Shown here: positions 38,526-48,172 of the stretch, one piece after another | Numbering within the stretch: position 1 is the stretch's first letter | Layout: the number at the start of each line of letters is the position of its first letter | Source: Alteromonas oceanisediminis | GTDB lineage: Bacteria; Pseudomonadota; Gammaproteobacteria; Enterobacterales; Alteromonadaceae | DNA length: 64,000 nucleotides | Assembly: GCF_018474025.1 (NCBI RefSeq) | Contig: NZ_JAHCTA010000002.1 | Location: 434,562 to 498,561, forward strand | Direction of reading: 5' to 3' | Program-made: the position numbers and the translations under genes | Notes under the pieces: generated by a model | Database searches by the model: none | Seen by the model: the letters and a program-made list of their open reading frames with translations, nothing else | Told to the model about the DNA's origin: nothing

Positions 38526-39191
38526 ATGTTTACAGGGATCATTTCAGCCGTTGGGCATATACAATCGTTGGAAAAACGTGGTGATGATATGCGTGTTACG
38601 GTAGCGGTTGGCAAGTTGCCCATGCACGATGTCGCCTTAGGCGATAGCATCGCCACCAATGGCGTTTGCTTAACAGTAGTTGACTATTCTTCAACACATT
38701 ACAGTGCCGACGTATCAGCTGAAACGCTGCGTTATACTGGCTTTGCTGATTACCGCGTCGGTAGTCGGGTCAACCTGGAAAAAGCACTGGCCGCGAATGG
38801 TCGATTAGGTGGGCACATTGTCAGTGGTCATGTAGATGGTGTTGGCACTGTAACGCGTGTGATTGATCACACCAAATACGTAGAGATTTGGGTCAAAGCG
38901 CCTGACAGTTTGGCGAAATACATTGCGCACAAAGGTTCGATAACCACGGATGGAGTGAGTCTGACCGTGAATCAGGTAAACGGCGCTGAATTCATGCTGT
39001 GGGTGATACCTCATACACTCGAAGAAACGGTTATTGGTGACTACAAGGTAGGAACTAAAATCAATCTTGAAGTTGATCTAATCGCACGCTACCTCGAGCG
39101 ATTATTGCAAGGTGAGCATGCAGCGAAGCCGACGGGTTCGTCAATTGATGAAGCGTTTTTGGCTGAGCATGGTTTTCTGAATAAAAAATAA
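38526..39191 (+). CDS. ribE: Riboflavin synthase alpha subunit
   Basis: Dismutates two lumazine molecules into riboflavin. The 221-residue protein starts with the family's MFTGII and shows the tandem beta-barrel repeats: DSIATNGVCLTVV with SAETLRYT in the first, and KGSITTDGVSLTVN with IPHTLEET in the second. It follows ribD by 28 bases. No FMN riboswitch was recognised before it or before ribBA. Confidence 0.96.
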   Translation: MFTGIISAVGHIQSLEKRGDDMRVTVAVGKLPMHDVALGDSIATNGVCLTVVDYSSTHYSADVSAETLRYTGFADYRVGSRVNLEKALAANGRLGGHIVSGHVDGVGTVTRVIDHTKYVEIWVKAPDSLAKYIAHKGSITTDGVSLTVNQVNGAEFMLWVIPHTLEETVIGDYKVGTKINLEVDLIARYLERLLQGEHAAKPTGSSIDEAFLAEHGFLNKK

Positions 39192-39236
39192 CGAATGAAC
39201 GTTTCGCGTGACATTTGACCCTACAAAGAGAGAGTT

Positions 39237-40337
39237 ATGGCATTAAATACACCGCAAGAGTTAATTGACGACATTCGCAATGGTCGTATGGTCATTCTGA
39301 TGGATGACGAGGATCGCGAGAACGAGGGGGATTTGATTATGGCGGCTGAGCACGTCACTCCCGAAGCAATTAACTTTATGGTGACACACGCTCGTGGATT
39401 GGTTTGTCTGCCGATGACGGCAGAGCGATGTCGTCGATTGAATTTGCCGTTGATGGTCAATAACAATGGCGCACAGTTTTCAACCAATTTTACGGTATCC
39501 ATCGAAGCGGCAGAAGGCGTGACTACAGGCATTTCGGCGGCCGATCGTGCGCGCACTATTTTGGCTGCGGCATCGCCACAGGCAAAAGCCAGCGATATTG
39601 TGCAACCTGGGCATATTTTCCCACTCATTGCGAAAGAAGGCGGCGTGTTGAACCGAGCCGGTCATACTGAAGCCGGTGTTGATTTAGCGCGTCTTGCAGG
39701 CGCAGAGCCCGCTGCCGTTATCGTAGAGATCCTGAATGATGATGGCACCATGGCGCGTCGACCACAGCTTGAAGTGTTTGCTGAAAAACACGGTATTAAG
39801 ATTGGCACGATTGCCGACTTGATTGAGTATCGCAATCTGAATGAAACGACGATTGAACAGGTTGCCCAATGCCATCTACCCACGCAGTTTGGTGACTTTG
39901 AATTGTTCACCTTTCGCGATGTCATTGACAACCAACTGCACTTCGCTTTAAAGAAAGGCGATATTCACCCCGATAGCGATACACTCGTGCGTGTGCATTT
40001 GCACAACACGTTTTCTGATCTGTTAGGTTCAACTCGCTCACTTAATCGCTCGATGACCCTGCCACAGGCGATGCAGCGAATTGCTGATGAAGGCGGCGTG
40101 TTGGTGTTGCTGGGTAAAGAAGAGGATATTGCACAACAAGTGAAGCAATTTGAGATGGAGGATCGCGGTGAATCGCCTACGTCAGCCGACTGGAAAGGTA
40201 GCTCACGTACGGTGGGTGTTGGGAGTCAGATACTGGCAACGCTGGGTGTGCGTAAGATGAAGCTGTTGAGCAAGCCGGTCAAATACCACGCTCTGTCTGG
40301 TTACGGCCTGGAAGTGACAGAGTATATTCACGAATAA
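39237..40337 (+). CDS. ribBA: DHBP synthase with degenerate GTP cyclohydrolase II-like domain (RibB/RibBA)
   Basis: The N-terminal 200 residues are 3,4-dihydroxy-2-butanone-4-phosphate synthase, with the acidic motif [16 protein letters not shown], the [10 protein letters not shown] segment and [13 protein letters not shown]. The C-terminal 160 residues align with GTP cyclohydrolase II but lack its three zinc cysteines: the corresponding region reads [18 protein letters not shown]. The protein should therefore supply only the DHBP reaction, and a separate ribA is needed elsewhere. This type of fusion is common in Pseudomonas-like bacteria. Confidence 0.93.
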   Translation: MALNTPQELIDDIRNGRMVILMDDEDRENEGDLIMAAEHVTPEAINFMVTHARGLVCLPMTAERCRRLNLPLMVNNNGAQFSTNFTVSIEAAEGVTTGISAADRARTILAAASPQAKASDIVQPGHIFPLIAKEGGVLNRAGHTEAGVDLARLAGAEPAAVIVEILNDDGTMARRPQLEVFAEKHGIKIGTIADLIEYRNLNETTIEQVAQCHLPTQFGDFELFTFRDVIDNQLHFALKKGDIHPDSDTLVRVHLHNTFSDLLGSTRSLNRSMTLPQAMQRIADEGGVLVLLGKEEDIAQQVKQFEMEDRGESPTSADWKGSSRTVGVGSQILATLGVRKMKLLSKPVKYHALSGYGLEVTEYIHE

Positions 40338-40362
40338 AGGCACGATACGACGCTATTTAAAC

Positions 40363-40392
40363 GGCAATTTTTTGCAAAAGGTGTGCTATACT
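40363..40392 (+). promoter_or_regulatory. Extended -10 promoter before ribH
   Basis: TGC followed by TATACT (40384-40392) forms an extended -10 element; the -35 position (around 40363, GGCAAT) is weak. It lies about 30 bases before the ribH start, in an A/T-rich stretch, and would allow ribH-nusB-thiL-pgpA to be transcribed apart from ribBA. The same TGCTATACTGC string occurs before rluD. Confidence 0.45.
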
Positions 40393-40420
40393 GCGCGCCG
40401 AATTTTTGAAGGTGACTGGC

Positions 40421-40909
40421 ATGAAAGTAATCGAAGGTAATATCCGCGCAACCGGAAAGCGTTTTGGCATCGTAGTTTCTCGCTTTAATAGCTTCGTTGT
40501 AGAGAGTTTGCTTGACGGCGCATTGGATACATTAGAGCGTTTTGGTGAAGTCAGCGACACTGATATTACTTTAGTGCGCGTACCGGGAGCCTATGAATTG
40601 CCGATTGCCGCAAAAAAATTGGCTCAAAGCGGTCAATTCGATGCGATTATCGCGCTTGGTGCCGTTATCCGTGGCGGTACTCCACATTTTGATTTCGTTG
40701 CCGGAGAATGTAATAAGGGGCTCGCGCAGGTGTCTTTGGACTATACCGTCCCGGTATCTTTCGGCGTAATCACCACCGACAGTATCGAGCAAGCCATCGA
40801 ACGCTCAGGAACCAAGGCCGGGAATAAGGGCGCTGAAGCCGCAATGGGTGCGCTTGAAATGGTCAACATAATGGGTGCGATGGGTGAGCAGTTTGGTGAC
40901 AACGCGTGA
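40421..40909 (+). CDS. ribH: 6,7-dimethyl-8-ribityllumazine synthase
   Basis: Condenses the RibD pathway product with DHBP to form lumazine. The 162-residue protein has the family marks [26 protein letters not shown] and [15 protein letters not shown] with the catalytic histidine. GAAGGTG precedes the ATG at 40421. Its stop overlaps the GTG start of nusB (GTGA). Confidence 0.96.
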   Translation: MKVIEGNIRATGKRFGIVVSRFNSFVVESLLDGALDTLERFGEVSDTDITLVRVPGAYELPIAAKKLAQSGQFDAIIALGAVIRGGTPHFDFVAGECNKGLAQVSLDYTVPVSFGVITTDSIEQAIERSGTKAGNKGAEAAMGALEMVNIMGAMGEQFGDNA

Positions 40910-41328
40910 AAGTAGCTCCCCGCCGTAAATCCAGAGAGCTTGCGCTGCAAGGCGTATACTCTTGGCAACTGTCTAACAATGACGTTGAGCAAATTGAATT
41001 GATGCTGGCAACGACAAACGACATGAAGTCGGTTGACATGAGCTTTTTTCAGATGCTGTTGCGTGGTGCAGTCACGCGCAGCGAAGAGCTTGATGCGCAA
41101 ATCAAGCCATACTTAGGGCGATTGCCAGAAGAGTTGGACCCGATTGAGAAAGCCATATTACGTATCGCTACCTTTGAGTTGGTACAATGCATGGAAACGC
41201 CTTATAAAGTGATCATCAATGAAGCGATTGAAGTGGCCAAAAGCTACGGCGCTCAAGATAGTCACAAATTTATCAATGGTGTACTCGATAAAGCCGTGAA
41301 AACATTGCGCAAACACGAGCGCAAGTAA
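40906..41328 (+). CDS. nusB: Transcription antitermination protein NusB
   Basis: Binds boxA RNA with NusE and supports rRNA antitermination. The all-helical 140-residue protein has [17 protein letters not shown] near the N-terminus and the C-terminal [22 protein letters not shown] typical of the family. It starts with GTG overlapping the ribH stop, so translation is coupled. Confidence 0.95.
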   Translation: MKVAPRRKSRELALQGVYSWQLSNNDVEQIELMLATTNDMKSVDMSFFQMLLRGAVTRSEELDAQIKPYLGRLPEELDPIEKAILRIATFELVQCMETPYKVIINEAIEVAKSYGAQDSHKFINGVLDKAVKTLRKHERK

Positions 41329-41333
41329 GCGTT

Positions 41334-42305
41334 GTGAAAGAATTCGATCTCATTGACCGCTTTTTCAAGCATGGCGGCCATCAACGAAAAGACGTTATTA
41401 TTGGGATTGGCGACGACGCGGCGATAACTCAAATTCCCGCGAACCAATATCTAGCCACCACAACGGATACGCTCGTCAGCGGTGTTCATTTCTTGCCTGA
41501 TAGCGATCCAAGAGCTGTCGCGTACAAAGCCGTAGCCGTCAACCTCAGCGATTTGGCGGCCATGGGAGCTGAACCCGCTTGGATCAGCCTATCATTGTCT
41601 ATTCCTGACATTAATCAAGATTGGTTAGCCTCCTTCACTGAGGGCTTATATGAGTTAACACAGTATTATTCGGTGCAATTGATTGGTGGCGATACGGTGT
41701 CTGGCCCACTGGCATTGACGATTACTGCGCAAGGGTTTGTACCACACGACAGTGCACTTAGGCGCAGCGGGGCCAAGCCCGGCGATTGGATCTATGTCAC
41801 CGGAACGGTCGGCGATGCAGGCGCAGGCTTAGACATTCTTAAAGGTGAATTAGAAGCCGAGCAGGCTGCCGCTGATTTTCTGATTAAACGTCATCAATAC
41901 CCTTCACCTCAAGTGGTGGCAGGAACAGCGTTACGTCGAGCAGCCAGTGCCTGCATTGATGTCAGTGATGGTGTGCTGGGTGATCTTAGACATATCTTAC
42001 ACAGCTCTCATTGCGGCGCGTTGCTGCATGTGGACAAACTGCCTCTGTCAGAGGCGCTGCGTAGCAGTGTGTCACCGCAGCGCGCGATTGAGTACGCATT
42101 GACCGCAGGTGATGATTACGAGCTTTTGTTTACGGTGGCAGAAGACTTCAAGAGTCAGGTTGAAACCGCCTTCTCCAGTTTCAACGTCAACGCAACATGC
42201 ATTGGGCAAGTCACCGGGGCGGTAAACAAGGTTGAACTCAAGCTTAATAATTCGCCCTATCGGTATGAAGGTGCGGGCGGCTTCGAGCACTTTAATGCAA
42301 AGTGA
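41334..42305 (+). CDS. thiL: Thiamine-monophosphate kinase
   Basis: Makes thiamine diphosphate, the cofactor of Dxs in this same window. The 323-residue protein starts with GTG and shows GIGDDAAI, TTTDTLVSGVHF, AVNLSDLAAMGAEPAW, GGDTVSGP and the C-terminal TAGDDYELLFT of the PurM-like kinase fold. It starts 5 bases after nusB and overlaps pgpA by 11 bases. Confidence 0.95.
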   Translation: MKEFDLIDRFFKHGGHQRKDVIIGIGDDAAITQIPANQYLATTTDTLVSGVHFLPDSDPRAVAYKAVAVNLSDLAAMGAEPAWISLSLSIPDINQDWLASFTEGLYELTQYYSVQLIGGDTVSGPLALTITAQGFVPHDSALRRSGAKPGDWIYVTGTVGDAGAGLDILKGELEAEQAAADFLIKRHQYPSPQVVAGTALRRAASACIDVSDGVLGDLRHILHSSHCGALLHVDKLPLSEALRSSVSPQRAIEYALTAGDDYELLFTVAEDFKSQVETAFSSFNVNATCIGQVTGAVNKVELKLNNSPYRYEGAGGFEHFNAK

Positions 42306-42780
42306 GTTACGTAAAAGGGTATCGCTGCGTAATCCTTACCATTTTCTCGCACTAGGGTTTGGCAGTGGTCTGATCCCTTTTATGCCGGGTACAATGGGGT
42401 CGATTGCCGCCATTCCGCTTGTGATCCTCGTCGCAATGGGTTCACCGCTGAGCTTCGCGTTCATCACGCTTCTCTCTTTTATAGTAGGTATTATCGTATG
42501 CCAGCGTACCGCAGTCGACATGGGAGTGCATGACCATGGCTCCATCGTGTGGGATGAAGTGGCCGGTATGTTAGTGACGTTTTTATTCGTACCGTTGAAC
42601 GTGGCTAGTGTGATAGCCGGGTTTGCATTGTTCCGATTGTTTGACATCCTCAAGCCGTGGCCTATCAGTTTTCTAGATAAGCATATGCACGGCGGACTGG
42701 GGATCATGTTAGATGACATTGTGGCAGGCGCAATGGCCTGCATTTGTCTTCACCTAGGCTTATATTACGGGGCGTTTTGA
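42295..42780 (+). CDS. pgpA: Phosphatidylglycerophosphatase A
   Basis: Inner-membrane enzyme that dephosphorylates phosphatidylglycerol phosphate. The ATG at 42295, inside the end of thiL, gives 161 residues. Marks are [16 protein letters not shown], the acidic [13 protein letters not shown] and [12 protein letters not shown], plus several hydrophobic segments and the C-terminal MLDDIVAG. It ends convergently with dxs, overlapping by 16 bases. Confidence 0.95.
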   Translation: MQSELRKRVSLRNPYHFLALGFGSGLIPFMPGTMGSIAAIPLVILVAMGSPLSFAFITLLSFIVGIIVCQRTAVDMGVHDHGSIVWDEVAGMLVTFLFVPLNVASVIAGFALFRLFDILKPWPISFLDKHMHGGLGIMLDDIVAGAMACICLHLGLYYGAF

Positions 42781-44633
42781 TGCGCCGCGATCTTTGCCAT
42801 GATACCGGCAGTGTCTAAGCCTAGTTCCTGATACATCTGTGCCTGCGTTCCCTGTAAAATGAAGTGGTCGGGCAGGCCGATTTTCAACAATTGCGTGGAT
42901 AATTTGTTTTCGTGCAGGTATTCACCCACTGCACTGCCGGCACCGCCCATAATCGCCCCATCTTCCACGCTAACCAGCAATGAGTGATCAGTGACCAAGG
43001 TATCAATAACGTGGGTATCCAAAGGTTTTACAAACCGCATATCGACCAGTGTGGCGTTCAACTTCTCAGCCGCCTCATAAGCAAACGGATACAGTGTGCC
43101 AAAATTGAGTATGGCAATCTTTTCTCCGTGGCGCTTTGTCACTGATTGACCTAGCGGCAATGCCGACATTGCTTTTTCTACCGCCGTTCCCATGCCGCTG
43201 CCTCTGGGGTAGCGCACTGCGGCGGGTGCTTGGGCAATATGGCCTGTATAAAGCATCTGACGGCACTCATTTTCATCACTGGGCGTCATGATGATTAAAT
43301 TGGGTATACAACGCATAAAACTGATATCAAATGCGCCTTGATGAGTGGGCCCGTCTGCGCCAACGATGCCAGCGCGATCAATCGCAAATAACACCGGCAA
43401 GTTTTGAATCGCCACATCATGAATTAACTGGTCATAGGCACGTTGTAAAAACGTAGAGTAAATAGCAACAACAGCATGTAACCCATCGCGCGCCATACCG
43501 GCGCCCAGCGTTACTGCATGCTGTTCAGCAATCGCTACATCGAAGTATTGCTGAGGATATTGTTGTGAAAATTTAACCATGCCAGAACCTTCGCGCATGG
43601 CAGGCGTGATCGCCATGAGCTTCGGATCTTGCTGTGCCATGTCACACAACCAATCACCAAAAATAGCTGAAAAGGAGGGCGCGCTAGGTTGGCTTGCCGG
43701 TAATGCGTTATCCGCTGGATTGAACTTAGGAACCGCATGATATTTTATGGGATCTTTTTCGGCTACGTCGTAGCCTTTACCTTTGCGGGTAACCACATGC
43801 AATATCTGAGGACCCTTAATTTTGCGCATATTGCGTAGCGTGTCGACCATGCCATTGACATCGTGACCGTCAATTGGGCCTATATAATTAAAACCCAGTT
43901 CTTCAAAAATGGTACCGGGCACCACCATACCCTTGATGTGTTCTTCAGCGCGGCTGGCAAACTCCTTGATTGGTGGAACATTACTGAGGAGCTTCTTGCC
44001 GCCATCACGAATGGAATTAAACACATTGCCAGTCAGCAAGCGAGCAAGGTGACTATTGAGCGCCCCCACATTTTCTGAAATGGACATTTCGTTGTCGTTT
44101 AATACGACAACCAGATCCTTGTCCATATCACCGCCATGATTTAACGCCTCAAACGCCATACCCGCCGTCATCGCGCCATCACCAATAACAGCGACAACTT
44201 TACGATCTTTCCGTTCATAATCGGCCGCAATCGCCATGCCCAGTGCAGCACTGATAGACGTTGAAGAATGGCCGACGGCAAACGTGTCGTAATCACTTTC
44301 GGGCGGCCAGGGGAAGGGATGTAAGCCATTTTTTTGCCGGATGGTTGACATCCGATCACGCCGACCCGTGAGGATTTTGTGTGGGTAGGCTTGATGGCCA
44401 ACGTCCCACACCAACCGGTCAAACGGCGTTCGATAAACGTAATGCAGCGCAACCGTCAGTTCTACGGTGCCTAAACCGGACGCGAAGTGCCCACTGCTTT
44501 GGCTCACACTCGCCAGCAAATACTGCCGCAATTCATCAGCAAGCTTTCTCAGCTTATCTTGTGGCAGTTTACGCAACTGTTCCGGCGTATTCGCAAGCGC
44601 CAATGTAGGGTACTGGTTTAAGTCTAATGTCAT
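42765..44633 (-). CDS. dxs: 1-deoxy-D-xylulose-5-phosphate synthase
   Basis: First enzyme of the MEP isoprenoid pathway, dependent on thiamine diphosphate. The 622-residue protein has the family marks [13 protein letters not shown], the thiamine-binding [21 protein letters not shown] region, [12 protein letters not shown] and [12 protein letters not shown]. It lies 4 bases downstream of ispA, so xseB, ispA and dxs form one minus-strand operon, as in E. coli and Pseudomonas. Confidence 0.97.
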   Translation of the reverse strand: MTLDLNQYPTLALANTPEQLRKLPQDKLRKLADELRQYLLASVSQSSGHFASGLGTVELTVALHYVYRTPFDRLVWDVGHQAYPHKILTGRRDRMSTIRQKNGLHPFPWPPESDYDTFAVGHSSTSISAALGMAIAADYERKDRKVVAVIGDGAMTAGMAFEALNHGGDMDKDLVVVLNDNEMSISENVGALNSHLARLLTGNVFNSIRDGGKKLLSNVPPIKEFASRAEEHIKGMVVPGTIFEELGFNYIGPIDGHDVNGMVDTLRNMRKIKGPQILHVVTRKGKGYDVAEKDPIKYHAVPKFNPADNALPASQPSAPSFSAIFGDWLCDMAQQDPKLMAITPAMREGSGMVKFSQQYPQQYFDVAIAEQHAVTLGAGMARDGLHAVVAIYSTFLQRAYDQLIHDVAIQNLPVLFAIDRAGIVGADGPTHQGAFDISFMRCIPNLIIMTPSDENECRQMLYTGHIAQAPAAVRYPRGSGMGTAVEKAMSALPLGQSVTKRHGEKIAILNFGTLYPFAYEAAEKLNATLVDMRFVKPLDTHVIDTLVTDHSLLVSVEDGAIMGGAGSAVGEYLHENKLSTQLLKIGLPDHFILQGTQAQMYQELGLDTAGIMAKIAAHQNAP

Positions 44634-44637
44634 TCTT

Positions 44638-45537
44638 TTAATATTTTCGTTGCGTCATGAGGTCGGCAAACTGCCGCAATAGGTCCGTATTGTAGGGCAA
44701 AGTGTCTAAAGCTTGAAGCGCTTGTGTATGGTAATTTTTCAAGGCCTGCTGAGCGCCATCAAGGCCTAGTAAAGAAACAAAGGTGCTTTTATGCAGCTTT
44801 TCGTCAGAGCCACTCGGTTTGCCCAATGTTTCCGAAGATTCTGTCACATCAATAATGTCATCACGAACTTGAAATGCCATACCGATGTTGTCGGCATACG
44901 CGAGTAAGGCGGTGTGCGATTCAACGCTTAAGCTTTCTGCCAAAATGATAGCAGCCTCTACGCACAAACGTAACAACGCGCCAGTTTTTAACTGATGTAG
45001 TTGCTTTAAGGTGGGTTCGCTAATCGTGTGGCCCGTGGCGGCTAAATCCATAGCCTGTCCGCCGCACATTCCTTTATAACCCGCTGCGATGGCTGTGGCA
45101 CGGATCAACGCTAAACGCTGTTCGCAGGTGCAGTGTATGGATAACTGCGTGGTCAGAATATCAAACGCCAACGTTTGTAGCGCGTCGCCAGCCAATATGG
45201 CCGAGGCTTCATCAAATGCAATATGACAGGTTGGTTGACCCCGCCGAGTATCATCGTCGTCCATCGCGGGCAAATCGTCGTGAACCAACGAATAGGCATG
45301 AATACACTCTATAGCGGCACCCACGGCAAGTGCGTCATCGGGCGAGACATCTAACGTATCTGCGCACAGACAAACAAGCAGCGGTCGCATACGCTTGCCG
45401 CCTACCAGTAGTGCGTGTTGCATGGCATTTTTTAGTCTTGGAGCGTGATCGGGCAGCGCTTGAATTTGCTTAGCAAGAAACGCGTCAATCTGTTTTTTAG
45501 TCGACGCCTGTCTGACGGATAGTTCGCGTTCACTCAT
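44638..45537 (-). CDS. ispA: Farnesyl diphosphate synthase (geranyltranstransferase)
   Basis: Chain-elongating prenyltransferase that makes farnesyl diphosphate. The ATG at 45537 gives 299 residues. The first aspartate-rich motif is [14 protein letters not shown], the second is [18 protein letters not shown] and KTGALL are also typical. It overlaps the end of xseB by 8 bases and is followed by dxs. Confidence 0.95.
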   Translation of the reverse strand: MSERELSVRQASTKKQIDAFLAKQIQALPDHAPRLKNAMQHALLVGGKRMRPLLVCLCADTLDVSPDDALAVGAAIECIHAYSLVHDDLPAMDDDDTRRGQPTCHIAFDEASAILAGDALQTLAFDILTTQLSIHCTCEQRLALIRATAIAAGYKGMCGGQAMDLAATGHTISEPTLKQLHQLKTGALLRLCVEAAIILAESLSVESHTALLAYADNIGMAFQVRDDIIDVTESSETLGKPSGSDEKLHKSTFVSLLGLDGAQQALKNYHTQALQALDTLPYNTDLLRQFADLMTQRKY

Positions 45538-45778
45538 CGCTTGAAGCGTCAAACGTATTCACCGATTGCTGACCGTTTTTTTCCATCAGAATCTGAACTT
45601 TTTGTTCAGCGGCTTGGAGGGTTGCCTGGCCTTCTTTTGTCAAATGGACGCCGCGCTCAAACTTTTCTAAAGCTGTCTGTAGCGGGATATCGCCCTGTTC
45701 CATTTCGGCGACGATTTTTTCAAGTTCATCGAGTGTTTGTTCAAAGCTTAAAGGGGCTGATGATTTTTCAGTTGCCAA
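45530..45778 (-). CDS. xseB: Exodeoxyribonuclease VII small subunit
   Basis: Small helical subunit of exonuclease VII. The conserved core is SFEQTLDELEKIVAEMEQGD followed by LQTALEKFERGVHL. The best start is the TTG at 45778, with AAGGA seven bases upstream, giving 82 residues, the normal size; a longer frame up to 45859 has no support. It overlaps ispA by 8 bases. Confidence 0.92.
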   Translation of the reverse strand: MATEKSSAPLSFEQTLDELEKIVAEMEQGDIPLQTALEKFERGVHLTKEGQATLQAAEQKVQILMEKNGQQSVNTFDASSDE

Positions 45779-45984
45779 TGCAAAATCCTTAGAAACAGTG
45801 CTTAATTTGGGGCACGTTGATCTTTGCTGCACATTACCTAAGGGGCATAATAGGGTCAATCACAAATTCAGCGAATTCGTTTTGCGATGCCTGAGAGTGT
45901 AGATTTTGTCCCAATGGTCGATACAATGACTACATGGCGTTGCGCCATATACCGAAAACCCACCGATTCATAGAGGAGTTACCA

Positions 45985-46749
45985 GTGGATTTAGCAACCA
46001 TCATCGGCATTATCGGTGCGATAGGTTTTGTCTTCATGGCTATGGTGCTCGGCGGTGATCTCGGCATGTTTATTAATGTGCCCTCACTCTTGATCGTGTT
46101 CGGCGGTACGATTTTCGTCGTGCTTTCACAGTTCACTCTTGGTCAGTTCTTTGGCGCAGGTAAAATTGCTGGCAAGGCGTTTGCGTTTAAGATTGAAGCG
46201 CCCGAAGACTTGATCCAGAAAATTGTCGAAATGGCTGATGCGGCGCGTAAAGGTGGGTTTCTCGCGTTGGAAGAAGCTGAAATTGAAAACAAATTTATGC
46301 AGAAGGGCGTCGACATGTTGGTCGACGGGCACGATATTGACGTGGTGCGCGAGACCTTGGCAAAAGATATCAGCATGACCACGCAACGCCACGAATTCGG
46401 GGCGACTATCTTTAAGGGAATGGGTGATGTTGCTCCGGCGATGGGCATGATCGGTACCCTGATTGGTTTGGTCGCCATGTTGTCTAACATGGACGACCCC
46501 AAAGCCATCGGCCCAGCCATGGCGGTGGCGCTGCTAACGACCTTATACGGCGCATTTTTCGCAAACGTTATATGCCTGCCTATCGCGATTAAGCTTGGAA
46601 ACCGAGCCGAAGAAGAGAAACTGAATCAATCATTGGTGCTGGACGGTATTGTTGGCATCGCCGATGGCCAGAATCCACGGGTCATAGAAGGTATATTAAA
46701 AAGCTACCTCGCAGCCAGCAAACGTGCTGAGCCGTCCGAAGAGGATTAA
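45985..46749 (+). CDS. pomA: Sodium-type flagellar stator protein PomA (MotA family)
   Basis: Four-helix inner-membrane stator subunit that converts ion flow into flagellar rotation. The GTG at 45985 with GAGGAG upstream gives 254 residues. The sequence is strikingly like Vibrio PomA: DLATIIGIIGAIGFVFMAMV, GGDLGMF, EMADAARKGGFLALEE, GDVAPAMGMIGTLIGLVAML and DDPKAIGPAMAVALLTTLYG. This points to a sodium rather than a proton motor. It is divergent from xseB and followed by its partner. Confidence 0.94.
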   Translation: MDLATIIGIIGAIGFVFMAMVLGGDLGMFINVPSLLIVFGGTIFVVLSQFTLGQFFGAGKIAGKAFAFKIEAPEDLIQKIVEMADAARKGGFLALEEAEIENKFMQKGVDMLVDGHDIDVVRETLAKDISMTTQRHEFGATIFKGMGDVAPAMGMIGTLIGLVAMLSNMDDPKAIGPAMAVALLTTLYGAFFANVICLPIAIKLGNRAEEEKLNQSLVLDGIVGIADGQNPRVIEGILKSYLAASKRAEPSEED

Positions 46750-46752
46750 ACT

Positions 46753-47703
46753 ATGGCGAAGCAAGAAGAAGAGTGCCCGAAGTGTCCACCGGAGGGGTTG
46801 CCGCCTTGGATGGGGACCTTTGCCGACCTGATGTCGCTATTAATGTGCTTTTTCGTACTGCTATTGGCCTTTTCAGAAATGGATGTTCTGAAGTTTAAAC
46901 AGATAGCGGGTTCGATGAAATTTGCATTCGGTGTTCAGAACAAAATTGAAGTTAAAGATATTCCCAAGGGGACCAGTGTGATTGCAATGGAGTTCCGTCC
47001 TGGCCGACCCGACCCTACACCCATCGAGAATATACAGCAGCAAACGATTGAAATGACGCAACAGATGCTTGAATTCCAAGCTGGTGACGAGGATTCTGCC
47101 GGTGGCCGTCAGAAGCAACGAGGCACGCAACGCGGTGGGCAAGCGCAGCAAACGGCGACGGACCAGTCTTCGGCAGCCTCTACACAAGCAGCCAATCAGG
47201 AGCAGGTTAATGAATTGATTAAGAAAGTTGCTCAACAGTTGGAAAAACAGATTGTGGATGGCTCTATCGAGATGGAATCCCTAGGCCAGCAAATTACCAT
47301 ACGCATTCGTGAAAACGGTTCGTTTTCCGCGGGTTCAGCCTTTTTGCAACCCCAGTTCATCCCAGTGATCCGCACTATCGGTGAGTTGCTTGCCGACATG
47401 CCCGGTGAAATAGAGGTATCAGGTCACAGCGACAGCCAACAAATATCGAATGAACTGTACCGTTCAAACTGGGACCTATCAGCCCAACGAGCCGTGGCGG
47501 TAGCGGAAGAGTTGCGCCGTGCGCAGGGTTTCGATGAGGCACGAATGTCTGTTGTGGGCAAGGCCGACACTGCGCCTCTATTGGACGGCGATGATGCTGA
47601 CGCGTTGTCACGAAATCGGCGGGTGGAAATCGTCATTAATCAGGGCAAGCCGCTCATGTCTAAACCCATTTCAGTTATCGAGGGAAATGACTCAAACGAG
47701 TAG
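46753..47703 (+). CDS. pomB: Sodium-type flagellar stator protein PomB (MotB family)
   Basis: The second stator subunit. The 316-residue protein has one membrane helix near residues 25-43 with the ion-carrying aspartate 25 (TFADLMSLLMCFFVLLLAF), a glutamine-rich periplasmic linker, and an OmpA-like peptidoglycan-binding domain (GELLADMPGEIEVSGHSD, RSNWDLSAQRAVAVA, RNRRVEIVI). It starts 3 bases after pomA, and its stop lies immediately against that of the convergent EVE-domain gene. Confidence 0.93.
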   Translation: MAKQEEECPKCPPEGLPPWMGTFADLMSLLMCFFVLLLAFSEMDVLKFKQIAGSMKFAFGVQNKIEVKDIPKGTSVIAMEFRPGRPDPTPIENIQQQTIEMTQQMLEFQAGDEDSAGGRQKQRGTQRGGQAQQTATDQSSAASTQAANQEQVNELIKKVAQQLEKQIVDGSIEMESLGQQITIRIRENGSFSAGSAFLQPQFIPVIRTIGELLADMPGEIEVSGHSDSQQISNELYRSNWDLSAQRAVAVAEELRRAQGFDEARMSVVGKADTAPLLDGDDADALSRNRRVEIVINQGKPLMSKPISVIEGNDSNE

Positions 47704-48168
47704 CTAACGGCGCGCAGCGGTGAGTAGCGTCTTATACTCATTCGCTCCTACCGGCATGATTGACAACCTGTGCCCCTTTTTCAACAGGGGCAGCTCATCG
47801 AGATTCGGCATCTGCTTAATGTCACTCAGCGACAGGATATCGGGAAATGTTTCTTTCCATTCTACTTCAACCGTAATCCATCGCGGATTGTCTGGCATCG
47901 ATTTCGGGTCAAAGTAATGGCTTTCGGGATCAAACTGAGTGGGGTCAACAACGCCAACTTGCGACACTCTGGCAAGCCCAGCGATGCCGATAGTCGAGCA
48001 GCTAGAGTGGTAAATAAACACATCGTCGTCTATTTGCACGCGATCGCGCAGATAGTTTCGTGCTTGATAGTTCCGGACACCGTCCCAACATTCGCGCTGG
48101 CTCGGGCGTTGCGCTAGGTCAGTGACGCTAAATACATCGGGTTCGGTCTTAAACAACCAATGTGCCAT
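47704..48168 (-). CDS. EVE-domain protein
   Basis: A 154-residue single-domain protein. The ATG at 48168 starts AHWLFKTEPDVFSVTDL, and the sequence shows WDGVRNYQARNYL, DDVFIYHSS, GIAGLARV and NPRWITVEVEW, typical of bacterial EVE/thymocyte nuclear protein 1-like proteins. EVE domains resemble YTH and PUA folds and are thought to read modified bases. It starts 4 bases after the cfa-like gene's stop, so it may be the last gene of the sigma/ChrR-linked operon. Confidence 0.88.
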   Translation of the reverse strand: MAHWLFKTEPDVFSVTDLAQRPSQRECWDGVRNYQARNYLRDRVQIDDDVFIYHSSCSTIGIAGLARVSQVGVVDPTQFDPESHYFDPKSMPDNPRWITVEVEWKETFPDILSLSDIKQMPNLDELPLLKKGHRLSIMPVGANEYKTLLTAARR

Positions 48169-48172
48169 CGCT

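Noticed and set aside
39192-39236. FMN riboswitch before ribBA
   Set aside because: The gap is only 45 bases, too short for the RFN element; none seen before nrdR-ribD either.
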